Assembly (NCBI RefSeq): GCF_021295345.1
Contig: NZ_JAIMJB010000008.1
Location: forward strand, 147,354-211,353
Reading direction: 5' to 3'
Source of the DNA: Motilimonas eburnea
Lineage (GTDB): Bacteria > Pseudomonadota > Gammaproteobacteria > Enterobacterales > CBDFNC01
DNA length: 64,000 bases
Shown here: positions 1 through 8,286 of the stretch, one piece after another
Position numbering within the stretch: position 1 is the stretch's first letter
Layout: each line of letters opens with the position of its first letter
The notes under the pieces: generated by a model
What the model was told of the DNA's origin: nothing
Databases searched by the model: none
Seen by the model: only the letters and a program-made list of their open reading frames with translations
Position numbers and translations under genes: made by a program

Positions 1-63
1 TCCTTAATTGAAAATGAAGATGTTAATTTTTTTCATAGCGCAATATAGCTTAAGAGGCATCGA

Positions 64-867
64 ATGAAAACTTCAAGTTTGGACTTTGTGCCCCAGCAGT
101 ATACCGAAAAAGTTAGATGTGCATACGAGTTATTCTATGATGATTTTTCACTCTCCTTTGATGTGGTTGTTAGTAATGAACCATTTCCTAATGTTTTGTT
201 TTGTGAGGGAAAGAATTGTCAGTATGTTGATAATGTAGTGACTATTGGCATTGATCATTTAGATGATGATATCGATAGCATTGCATACAAGCTAAAGCAC
301 GAGCATATTCATTGGCTAGTCAACTCACTATTGGGGTTCCGTCCTTTGGCTGCTTTTAATGAAGGTATCGCTGTTGCATTGGCTGATTGGACTTTTAGAG
401 AAAAGAAATTGGGGTTCAATCAGCATAACCTATGCAGAGAGATAATGTCTCGTAGCAAGTTGATACCAATGGAAACTTTGCTTAACAATCGTTTATATCA
501 TGGTTTACGTCATGATGTACGTGTAGATTTACAATTTGGTTCTTTCTGTAAATTTTATATTGACAAAATTGGACTTGTTAAATGTTGTGAATTATTTCAA
601 AATGTTTCGATTGATTTCCATAAGCCATCAGCACAAGTAATGATTTCGGAGTTTATTTTTCAGTGGAAGCAAATGTTAGCAACCTTGAATGAAGAACCAT
701 TAAGTGCCAAGTTCTTTGGTAGGTTAAACCTAAATCAAGTCATTAGATGTTCGAGTCACCATTGTTCCCGTTGTTCGTTTCCTATAAACATAGATGAACT
801 TGAATGCGGAGTATGTGGAGCAATGAATACGCAAAGTAGTTTTGAATTGGATTTGAGCAAGTATTAG
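64..867 (+). CDS. gluzincin-like metalloprotein with C-terminal zinc-ribbon cysteines
   Basis: This 267-residue protein has an HExxH motif at residues 79-83 (HEHIH) followed 17 residues later by FNEG (E100). That is the layout of gluzincin zinc peptidases, where the two His and the downstream Glu bind zinc. Near the C-terminus (about 228-255) there are two Cys pairs (CSRC and CGVC) suggesting a small zinc ribbon. No signal peptide or membrane segment is seen, so it is probably cytoplasmic. Its substrate cannot be read from sequence. The gene stands alone upstream of the RND operon, on AT-rich DNA. The peptidase-like fold is inferred from two short motifs only. Confidence 0.55.
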   Translation: MKTSSLDFVPQQYTEKVRCAYELFYDDFSLSFDVVVSNEPFPNVLFCEGKNCQYVDNVVTIGIDHLDDDIDSIAYKLKHEHIHWLVNSLLGFRPLAAFNEGIAVALADWTFREKKLGFNQHNLCREIMSRSKLIPMETLLNNRLYHGLRHDVRVDLQFGSFCKFYIDKIGLVKCCELFQNVSIDFHKPSAQVMISEFIFQWKQMLATLNEEPLSAKFFGRLNLNQVIRCSSHHCSRCSFPINIDELECGVCGAMNTQSSFELDLSKY

Positions 868-1114
868 GCTTTATTACCACTAGCCTTGATTAGCTCTAAA
901 TGCACAATGAACAACCACCAAAGCGGACTTGGTAACACCTCTTCATTAAATCATCCGTGATGGCTTAACTGTCGCATTCTTGAGACCGATAGCCGGGTTT
1001 TAAAAGATCGTTAACCGCTAAGTTCTTTCGCGTGTTTGCCCTAGCAGCGATAACGCCCTGATCCGTAATGTGGTTTTATTGCTGTGTTCCTTCTGTCGGT
1101 TGGCTGTTGTAAGA

Positions 1115-2335
1115 ATGTTAAAGGACAAGGTTTTGAATAAGCTTAAGATAATTTTACCTATTGTGGTGTTAGGGTTAGGTATTGCAGGTTATATGGGCCT
1201 CGCTTCTTTGCAGCAACCGCCGCAGCAAAAGCCGCCGGAAACCAAATTGGTGCAAGTCAGTGTGGTTGAAAACCAATTTCAGCCTATGACCCTAACGGTT
1301 GCCTCTTACGGTGTGGTTAAAGCCAAGTATGAAACCGATTTGGTGGCGCAGGTGGGCGGTGAGCTAACTTATCTTGCCCCTGAGTTTATTCGTGGTGGTT
1401 TGGTGCAGCAGGGCCAAGTGCTTGCCAAGATTGATCCCAGTGATTATGAGGTGGCGTTAATTCAAGCCAAAGCCAATGTGGCCGCCGCTAAAGCTGCGTT
1501 AGTACAAGAAGTGGCTTATGGTAAGGTGGCTAAGGAGCAATGGTCAGATATTAAAAGCAAATTACCAACCGAGTTGAGCCTGCGTAAACCGCAATTAGAG
1601 CAAGAAAAAGCCCGTCTAAAGTCAGCCGAGGCCAGTCTCAAACAAGCTCAGCGTAACCTTGACCGCACCGTGATCCGTGCTCCTTACGATGCATTAATTG
1701 CCAGTCGTCATATTGGCCCTGGTGGTTATGCTGCGCCTGGTGCGTTATTGGGCCGTATCTTAAGCACCGAGTTTGCTGAGGTGCGCTTACCGCTAGCACA
1801 ACAAGAATTTAATTTCTTAGACAATCAAGGGATGGGCGCGCAAGTGCTGTTGACCTTAGGTCAGGATATTTTTCATGCCAAGGTGGTGCGCAACGAAGGC
1901 GTCATCGATGATTCCAGTCGCATGGCCTATTTGGTGGCAGAAATCCCCGACCCTTATGGTCGCAGCAAGGGGGGAGCTAGCTTGCCCTTTGGTAGCTATG
2001 TGACAGCCGAAATTGAAGGTATCAACGCGGGTATGGTGAGCGTGTTGCCGCGTCATTTGGTGACCGACGGCAAGGTGGCGGTATTAACGCCGGAGCGTAC
2101 TTTGGCTTATCGTGAGGTGGAGGTGCTGCGCTTTAATGCCGGTGAAGCCGTGATCACCGCAGGTTTAGAGCAGGGCGATAAAGTGATTAACTCGGCACTC
2201 GATTATGCCTTACCGGGCATGGCGCTAGATTGGGTCGATGATCCTGAGCGCGGTGCAGAGCAGGTGGAGCCAAACCCAGAGTCTAACACTAAGCTCGCGG
2301 GCGATGCCGCCAGTGCAACGACGGTAGAGGGTTAA
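1115..2335 (+). CDS. RND efflux periplasmic adaptor (HlyD/MexA family)
   Basis: Membrane fusion protein that would link an inner-membrane RND pump to an outer-membrane channel. An N-terminal membrane anchor (LPIVVLGLGIAGYMG) is followed by a lipoyl half-motif (GGELTYLAPEFIRGG), a helical hairpin rich in Ala, Lys and Gln, and the second lipoyl half (RTVIRAPYDALIASRHIGPG), then beta-barrel and membrane-proximal domains. The open frame begins at 1070, but ATG 1115 puts the charged start directly before the anchor, so it is preferred; neither has a strong ribosome site. The stop lies two bases before the pump gene, so the two are one operon. Confidence 0.85.
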   Translation: MLKDKVLNKLKIILPIVVLGLGIAGYMGLASLQQPPQQKPPETKLVQVSVVENQFQPMTLTVASYGVVKAKYETDLVAQVGGELTYLAPEFIRGGLVQQGQVLAKIDPSDYEVALIQAKANVAAAKAALVQEVAYGKVAKEQWSDIKSKLPTELSLRKPQLEQEKARLKSAEASLKQAQRNLDRTVIRAPYDALIASRHIGPGGYAAPGALLGRILSTEFAEVRLPLAQQEFNFLDNQGMGAQVLLTLGQDIFHAKVVRNEGVIDDSSRMAYLVAEIPDPYGRSKGGASLPFGSYVTAEIEGINAGMVSVLPRHLVTDGKVAVLTPERTLAYREVEVLRFNAGEAVITAGLEQGDKVINSALDYALPGMALDWVDDPERGAEQVEPNPESNTKLAGDAASATTVEG

Positions 2336-2337
2336 GC

Positions 2338-5300
2338 ATGCTAGACACCAACAAAGGGGTCATTGCTTGGTTTACCCGTAACAGTGTCGCAGCCAATCTG
2401 TTAATGATCATGATTGTCGTCGGTGGTTTGCTCACAGCGGGCACGATACGTAAGCAGTTCTTTCCGCAAATCGAAGTGAATTGGATCAAGTTCACCGCTG
2501 CCTTACCCGGTGCCGCGCCACAAGAAGTGGAAGAAGGCATCATCACCAAATTTGAAGATGCCATCGAGCAAGTGCAGGGTTTAGAGCGCGTTATCGCCTA
2601 TGCCAACTTGGGTTATGCCACCACTTATATCAAGGTCAATGACGACTATGATGCCAGCTTAGTGTTGGACGAAGTGAAGGCGGCGTTTGATAGCGTGTCT
2701 AACTTTCCAACGGAGATGGAAGGCCAGCAAATTGAGCGCATTAAGATGCGCCAAGATGTCATGTATATCAGTTTGTTTGGCGATCTTTCCCCGCGTGAGT
2801 TGAAGCACACAGGTAAGCTGATTTTTGATGAAATCCGCCAACTGCCGGGCGTGAGCATTACCGAGTTTTATGGTGGCTTGGAGGATGAAATCTCCATTGC
2901 CTTGAGTAAGGACAAACTCAGAGAATACGGCTTAAGTTTCAATCAAGTGGCCAATGCGGTGCGTAGTCATTCCGGCAATATGTCGGCGGGTGGCATTCGT
3001 GCGCAAAATGGTTACATTAATTTACGTGTTGCCAATCAAGCCTATAGCGCGGCTGATTTTGGCAATATTCCCTTGCTGACTCACCGTGATGGCTCAGTGC
3101 TGACTTTAGGTGATGTAGCTGACATCACCGATGGCCTAGCCCAAGGCCTACATTATTCGCGTTTTAACGGCCATAACTCGGTCACCTTTTACGTGGGCGC
3201 CGCCGAAGATCAAAGCCTGACCGTGGTGGCCGATACGGTTAAACGTTATATCGAAACCAAGCAAACTCAGTTACCTAAGGGCCTTGAGCTAGCGCCTTGG
3301 GTGGACATGACCTACTACCTTGAGGGCCGGTTAGAGCTCATGCTCGACAGCATGAAAAGTGGTGCTGTGCTGGTGTTCTTGATGTTGGCGTTATTCCTGC
3401 GGGTGCGCTTAGCATTTTGGGTGATGATGGGGTTACCGGTTTGTTTCTTGGGCACCTTATTCTTAATGCCCTTGAGCATGATAGACGTCACCATTAACGT
3501 GGTGAGCTTGTTTGCCTTTATCTTGGTATTGGGTGTGGTGGTAGATGATGCCATCGTGATGGGCGAAAGTGCCCACAGTGAAACCCAGCGTCATGGTCAT
3601 CATATTGACGCCGTGATCAGCGGGGTAAAACGTGTGGCCATGCCCGCGACCTTTGGCGTGTTAACCACGATTGCGGCCTTCTTGCCTTTGGTGCTCGATG
3701 ACGGCCCGACTGCCGCCTTTGGTCAAGCCATCGGCTATGTGGTGATCTTGTGTTTGCTGTTTTCCTTGGTGGAATCTAAGTTAATTTTGCCTGCCCATTT
3801 GGCCGCAATGAAACCGCCGAAGCAAGTGCGTCCCGGCTCGCGTAATCCCTTGGACTGGTTAAGGCTGTTGGTAAACTGGCTGCAAGCTAAGGTCAATCTG
3901 GGTCTAAATTGGCTGATAACCGATGTTTATCGCCCTTGTTTAACTCGTGCGGTCGGTTACCGCTATACCTTGATCATGCTGTTTATCAGCCTGATTTTAG
4001 TGTGTGCCGGTTTGTATCAAGGCGGCGTGGTGCGCTTTGTTGGCCAGCCGAAAATCCCCCATGATTTTCCAACTATCAGTTTGACCATGAACGCCGATGC
4101 CTCGGAGCAAGCCACCTTAGACATGGCGCTAAAAATCGAGCAAGCTTTGAAGCAGGTGGACCAAGACCTTGAAGCCGAGTTTGGCCAAGTGATGATCTCT
4201 GACATGCAGGTAGACTTACGTGGCCGCACACAAGCCGAGATTTTAGTGCGCTTGGTTGAGCCAGAGCTAAGACCCATGAACACCTTTGCCTTGGCTGAGC
4301 GCTGGCATCAAGCCATCCCGCCCTTGCCGGGGATGAAATCACTCACCATAGAAGACAACTTATTTGGTAATGAGCGCGATGATGGTGATATCAGCTTTCG
4401 TTTACAAGGCACAGATCAGCAACAAATGGATGCGGTGGTGGCCAAGCTAAAGCAGCATTTAAACAGCTTAGCTGGGGTTAACAATGTAAACGACAGTAGC
4501 CAAAGCCACAGTCAGGAAGTGCTGTTTACCCTTAAACCGCAAGCTCATAGCCTAGGCTTAAGCTTGGCGAATATTGCCATTCAGGTGAATCAAAGCTTTT
4601 ATGGCTTAGAGCTGCAAAGAGTGATCCGCGGGGGGGATGAGGTACGTGTTATGTTGCGCTACCCTGAACAGCAGCGTAATAGCATCAGCCATGTTAACAA
4701 GGTCTTGATCCAAACCGCTCAAGGGGTGCAAGTGCCCTTGTCTGAGGTGGCGCAGGTTAGCTTTGTTGATGGCTTAAGCCAAATTCGTCGTGAGAATGGC
4801 CGCCAAACCGTCAGCGTGTGGGCGTCAATTGATGCCAGCCAAGCCGAACCGTTTAAACTGGCGCAAGATGTACGCGATAACTTCCTGCCACAATTATTGT
4901 TGCAATACCCTAGGGTGAGCACCGAAGTCGCGGGCAGCATAGCTCAGCAAATTGAGAATACCAATGAGCAGCTGCGTAACTTCGCCTTGTCTATGCTGTT
5001 GGTGTACGCTTTACTCGCTATCCCTTTAAAGTCTTACGCCCAGCCCTTGATGATAATGGCGGTGATCCCGTTTGGCATTATTGGCTCGGTGGCGGGCCAT
5101 CAGCTTATGGGCATAGATTTAAGCTCGTTATCCTTGTTTGGCATTATTGCCGCGGCGGGGGTAGTGGTGAATGACTCGCTGGTGATGGTGGATGATATAA
5201 ACAAGAATCGCCATGTGGATCGGACATCGACACAACCATTGGCGGCCATCGTCGTGGCCTCGGGCTGTCGTCGTTTTCGCGCGATTTTACTCACCTCGCT

Positions 5301-5532
5301 GACCACCTTTATCGGCTTAATGCCGATCATGATGGAAACCAGCATGCAGGCACAAATGGTGATCCCAATGGCGGTCAGTCTAGCCTACGGTGTACTCTTC
5401 TCAACCGTGGTGACCTTGTTCCTGATCCCTTGTTTGTATCTGTTTATTGATGACATCAAACAGGTTGCGAGGCGTATTCGTGGTATTAAGCCAGAGCAAA
5501 ATCAAGAAGATGGGTTGTTAGAGCGTCACTGA
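2338..5532 (+). CDS. RND multidrug efflux permease (HAE1/AcrB family)
   Basis: A 1064-residue proton-driven inner-membrane exporter. The N-terminus (FTRNSVAANLLMIMIVVGG) is the usual first transmembrane segment, followed by a large porter loop. Transmembrane segments 2-6 carry GVVVDDAIVMGE, the family's conserved segment with paired acidic residues for proton relay; the second half repeats it as GVVVNDSLVMVDD. Length fits the family. The gene starts two bases after the adaptor stop. No outer-membrane TolC partner is in the window, so a shared channel is assumed. The substrate is not predictable. Confidence 0.92.
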   Translation: MLDTNKGVIAWFTRNSVAANLLMIMIVVGGLLTAGTIRKQFFPQIEVNWIKFTAALPGAAPQEVEEGIITKFEDAIEQVQGLERVIAYANLGYATTYIKVNDDYDASLVLDEVKAAFDSVSNFPTEMEGQQIERIKMRQDVMYISLFGDLSPRELKHTGKLIFDEIRQLPGVSITEFYGGLEDEISIALSKDKLREYGLSFNQVANAVRSHSGNMSAGGIRAQNGYINLRVANQAYSAADFGNIPLLTHRDGSVLTLGDVADITDGLAQGLHYSRFNGHNSVTFYVGAAEDQSLTVVADTVKRYIETKQTQLPKGLELAPWVDMTYYLEGRLELMLDSMKSGAVLVFLMLALFLRVRLAFWVMMGLPVCFLGTLFLMPLSMIDVTINVVSLFAFILVLGVVVDDAIVMGESAHSETQRHGHHIDAVISGVKRVAMPATFGVLTTIAAFLPLVLDDGPTAAFGQAIGYVVILCLLFSLVESKLILPAHLAAMKPPKQVRPGSRNPLDWLRLLVNWLQAKVNLGLNWLITDVYRPCLTRAVGYRYTLIMLFISLILVCAGLYQGGVVRFVGQPKIPHDFPTISLTMNADASEQATLDMALKIEQALKQVDQDLEAEFGQVMISDMQVDLRGRTQAEILVRLVEPELRPMNTFALAERWHQAIPPLPGMKSLTIEDNLFGNERDDGDISFRLQGTDQQQMDAVVAKLKQHLNSLAGVNNVNDSSQSHSQEVLFTLKPQAHSLGLSLANIAIQVNQSFYGLELQRVIRGGDEVRVMLRYPEQQRNSISHVNKVLIQTAQGVQVPLSEVAQVSFVDGLSQIRRENGRQTVSVWASIDASQAEPFKLAQDVRDNFLPQLLLQYPRVSTEVAGSIAQQIENTNEQLRNFALSMLLVYALLAIPLKSYAQPLMIMAVIPFGIIGSVAGHQLMGIDLSSLSLFGIIAAAGVVVNDSLVMVDDINKNRHVDRTSTQPLAAIVVASGCRRFRAILLTSLTTFIGLMPIMMETSMQAQMVIPMAVSLAYGVLFSTVVTLFLIPCLYLFIDDIKQVARRIRGIKPEQNQEDGLLERH

Positions 5533-5589
5533 ATCTAATTCTGTAGATACACTGTTCAAGCTAAAGTTTTTTCTGAAATTGAATTTTTT

Positions 5590-5733
5590 CTAATTATGAG
5601 TTGGAGTATCCCCTAATGTCGGAGTCTTACTACTGGTGTCATCTTTAGCAGCGCTTTCAGTGCCACATGCGGTCAGACCCAAAGAAAGTGAGAGCGCAAT
5701 AGACACTAGTTTTTTATTTTCATAGTTTATCAT
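5590..5733 (-). CDS. small lipoprotein
   Basis: A 47-codon reading frame on the minus strand. It starts at ATG 5733, with Lys-Lys near the N-terminus, a hydrophobic stretch (LVSIALSLSLG) and a lipobox LTAC, followed by a short Ser/Thr/Asp-rich tail. This is a textbook lipoprotein signal, so the peptide is probably lipidated and exported. No strong ribosome site is visible. It lies between convergent neighbours, and no function can be assigned. Confidence 0.55.
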   Translation of the reverse strand: MINYENKKLVSIALSLSLGLTACGTESAAKDDTSSKTPTLGDTPTHN

Positions 5734-5799
5734 CCAAAAAGCCCGATTTCAGATAATAAGTGCGACATTCATGGAAAGGCGTAGAAGAATGAGTGCAAA

Positions 5800-6492
5800 C
5801 TAACGCTTGCTGCAGTTGTCCGGGTCAGCAGCAAAGTAATAAGCTTTGGTCTGCTGGTAAGCCTGTTGGTAAGCCGCCTGCTCTGAGCTGGCCTGTTTGA
5901 TGGCCTTTTCATTTACTGAGAGCAGAATAAACAGGCCGGAGAAGCGTTTGTCCTCTTTTACCTCATAGTCTGAGCTGCGGCGGTAAAAGGTTGGCTCAGT
6001 GATCACCCAGTGGCGACCTTTTTCGGTTTTAAAATCAAATCGCTCTTTCAGCATGCCTATGGTCTGGGTAGCGTATTGGTAATCGGATTTGCGAGGCGTT
6101 AAATAGTGCCAGCTGTAGGTATAGCGCTGGTCATTGATGAAGGGCACCTGTTCTTTCTTGTAAAAGGAGTCGTTTTTAACCGCCGTCGCGGCTATGTTTT
6201 CTTTGGCCGGCTGCTCATTCAGGTAACGATATTGGCGGGCTGCGGCTTCTCCGGCGGTTTTTCTCAGCGCCTGTTGAAACAGGCGGTCGTGTTGTAGATA
6301 GTCAGAAAAGCCCTCGCCGTTCTCCCATTTTCGAATACAGACAAAGTAGTTTTTATAAGGGAACTGGTCGAGACTAAATACCTGAGTGCTATTTATCGTC
6401 ACCTTTTTATACGCATTCATGGTGGCGGGTATGGCCTTGTTCGCAAACAACAAGGTACTCAGGCTTAGCGCCAGCATCAGTGGTTTATTCAT
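5800..6492 (-). CDS. secreted protein of unknown function
   Basis: About 230 residues, with a Sec signal peptide (MNKPLMLALSLSTLLFANKAIPA). ATG 6492 is chosen over an upstream in-frame start at 6516 because GGGAG lies six bases before it and the signal peptide begins there. The mature part is rich in Tyr, Gln and Lys, with two Cys (CIRKWENG near the start and CSKR at the end) that could form a disulfide in the periplasm. The family is not recognised. The CIRKWENG segment faintly recalls periplasmic immunity or inhibitor proteins, but that is not enough for a call. Confidence 0.6.
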   Translation of the reverse strand: MNKPLMLALSLSTLLFANKAIPATMNAYKKVTINSTQVFSLDQFPYKNYFVCIRKWENGEGFSDYLQHDRLFQQALRKTAGEAAARQYRYLNEQPAKENIAATAVKNDSFYKKEQVPFINDQRYTYSWHYLTPRKSDYQYATQTIGMLKERFDFKTEKGRHWVITEPTFYRRSSDYEVKEDKRFSGLFILLSVNEKAIKQASSEQAAYQQAYQQTKAYYFAADPDNCSKR

Positions 6493-6516
6493 CAGAAACT
6501 CCCAGTGAAAAGGCAT

Positions 6517-6846
6517 AAATTACCATAAAAAAAATATCAAACAGTGATAAGTTAGACAGTTTCGGGGGGCTATTCTAGGAAAGATAAAAAGCTAGGGTAG
6601 GAATGTGGGTAGGCTTAACATCATAGCTAGTTTACGCGTATGCCACTGCGGTGGAATGTAATAACAATCGTCATCACATCACTGACTGGCGGCCTTGAAG
6701 GTTTGTTTCTTATCTATTTATCTGAGGAAATTAGGTATTATACCAAGCAGGTTAGAAAGTGTGACAAAAGTCATCGACGTCAACAAAAATAGCGTCTAAG
6801 ATTTTCAGATTGTCGCCTAGGCCTTATACGCAAGCTGAGATTAGTT
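6517..6846. other. intergenic region between divergent genes
   Basis: About 330 bases separate two divergently read exported-protein genes. It has AT-rich patches and a small hairpin-forming motif (CCACTGCGGTGG near 6648), but no open frame with a ribosome site. It presumably holds both promoters; none could be picked with confidence. Confidence 0.3.
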
Positions 6847-7320
6847 ATGAATAAAACGCTACTTGTTATCTTATTCCCTATCGCTCTCTCCTCTTGCGGA
6901 GGAAGTAAGGTTGAGATAGCTATTGACCCCTTTCAAATTCAATATCAAAGAGTTAGCAATTGGAAAGTGTTCTGTGATGTGCCCTATAAAATAACAAACT
7001 ACACAGACAACAACCTTAAGTTTAAAGCTAACATCAAAACCGACAGCGGCGTTAGGTTAAATTCTAGACCGGAAACTTTCTCGATAAATCATAACTCTAA
7101 TATGCAAGGTGTAATAACTAGCTCATTTAGGAGTTGGGATGATTGCAATCTGCTCTACGAAAGTGCAAAAGAGTCTAGTTCATTCTTGATTGAACTTTAT
7201 AATGGGTGCCCGTTCGAAGGTATGTCTGATAAAGAGTGTGCTGAGTCTATATCCATTGTTCAGAGTGATGTAGGTATACCAGTAGCCGAAGCTAAAAAGC
7301 GAGAAGTTCGCCCAAATTAA
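6847..7320 (+). CDS. lipoprotein of unknown function
   Basis: 157 residues starting MNKTLLVILFPIALSSC: a lipoprotein signal with lipobox LSSC (Cys17). The mature domain has four further Cys (CDVPY, DDCNL, NGCPF, KECAE), consistent with disulfides in the periplasm. The middle reads like a beta-rich domain. No family is recognised. The next gene downstream is a truncated lipoprotein, then insertion-sequence debris. Confidence 0.6.
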   Translation: MNKTLLVILFPIALSSCGGSKVEIAIDPFQIQYQRVSNWKVFCDVPYKITNYTDNNLKFKANIKTDSGVRLNSRPETFSINHNSNMQGVITSSFRSWDDCNLLYESAKESSSFLIELYNGCPFEGMSDKECAESISIVQSDVGIPVAEAKKREVRPN

Positions 7321-7389
7321 AAACACTTTGAGTCTGTCCAGACTGGGCTGGATAAACATATTTATTTAGCTATCATCAATGGACGAATT

Positions 7390-7518
7390 ATGAAGCCGAT
7401 TACCACATTAAGCCTTGCCGTATTATTCGGTGCCAGTCTAGTGGCTTGCTCAGAGCAAACCACACCAGCCGAAAGTAAACGCCCCATGATCCCACGGGCT
7501 GATGTTGCTAATGTTTGA
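7390..7518 (+). pseudogene. lipoprotein gene truncated by IS66 remnant
   Basis: ATG 7390 opens MKPITTLSLAVLFGASLVAC, a clear lipoprotein signal with lipobox LVAC. The frame ends after only 42 codons, at the point where IS66 transposase sequence begins on the other strand. The last codons are shared with the IS remnant, so this looks like the 5' stump of a longer exported protein cut by insertion. Its original function is lost. Confidence 0.5.
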
Positions 7519-7770
7519 AGTTCCAAGGCAGAAGTAAATCGATATCTGACTCCGCTTTTGCCAGCTCTTTTATGCACTTGACCATATAGTCGTAGAGGAT
7601 GAGACCGTTGGCTTTCGCGGTTTCAACGATGCTGTGCTCGCTTCAGCTCCGTTAGGGTTGGTCGAGAAGAGCCAGTTCTTTCTCCCAATGACCAGCGATT
7701 TTATTGCGCGTTCAGCGCGGTTGTTGTCTATCGATATATGGCCGTCATCGATATAGCGGATGACGGCCAT
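7508..7770 (-). pseudogene. IS66-family transposase (TnpC) C-terminal remnant
   Basis: The minus strand reads [19 protein letters not shown] then [18 protein letters not shown], the conserved C-terminal block of IS66 TnpC. After GAEAS the frame shifts: a second frame continues [11 protein letters not shown]...[16 protein letters not shown] and ends LLPWNFKH. A small deletion has therefore broken the gene. Everything upstream of residue 1 of this block is missing, replaced by IS481 sequence, so it is a scar and not an active element. Confidence 0.75.
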
Positions 7771-7835
7771 TGGCCGAGCGTGTATTTTATCGCCTTACCC
7801 AGCGGGCTAGACTCTATCACTTGTTGAGTTGCCCA

Positions 7836-8195
7836 GTGCTACGCATTCTCACTGACAGAGGAACCGAATATTGCGGTAAAGTTGAACATCACGATTATCA
7901 GCTATATTTGGCAATTAACGATATCGATCATACAAAAACGAAGGCAATGTCACCACAGACCAATGGCATCTGTGAGCGCTTTCATAAGACGATATTGCAA
8001 GAGTTCTATCAGGTTACATTCCGTAAGAAACTGTATGGCTCACTCGAAGAGCTGCAAAAGGATCTGGACGAGTGGATGAATTATTACAATAATGAACGCA
8101 CACATCAGGGCAAAGTATGTTGTGGCAGAACGCCACTAGAAACATTACTTGATGGTAAAAAGATTTGGGCAGAAAAGAATTTGGCTCAAATCTAA
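7836..8195 (+). pseudogene. IS481-family transposase C-terminal remnant
   Basis: The plus strand encodes LRILTDRGTEYCG, SPQTNGICERFHKT and a tail YYNNERTHQGK...GRTPLETL, the second and third catalytic blocks of an IS481-type DDE integrase domain (Asp in LTDRG, Glu in ICERF). The first Asp block and the helix-turn-helix N-terminus are absent, and the sequence before 7836 is unrelated. Only the last third survives, joined directly to the IS66 remnant. Confidence 0.75.
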
Positions 8196-8286
8196 GCTGA
8201 CAACGGCACCATTAAAAATGGGTAACTGTCAGATCAAGTCTGAGCTAGTACAGTTTAGCAGTGTTAGTTTTTATCCATTCGGTGCT

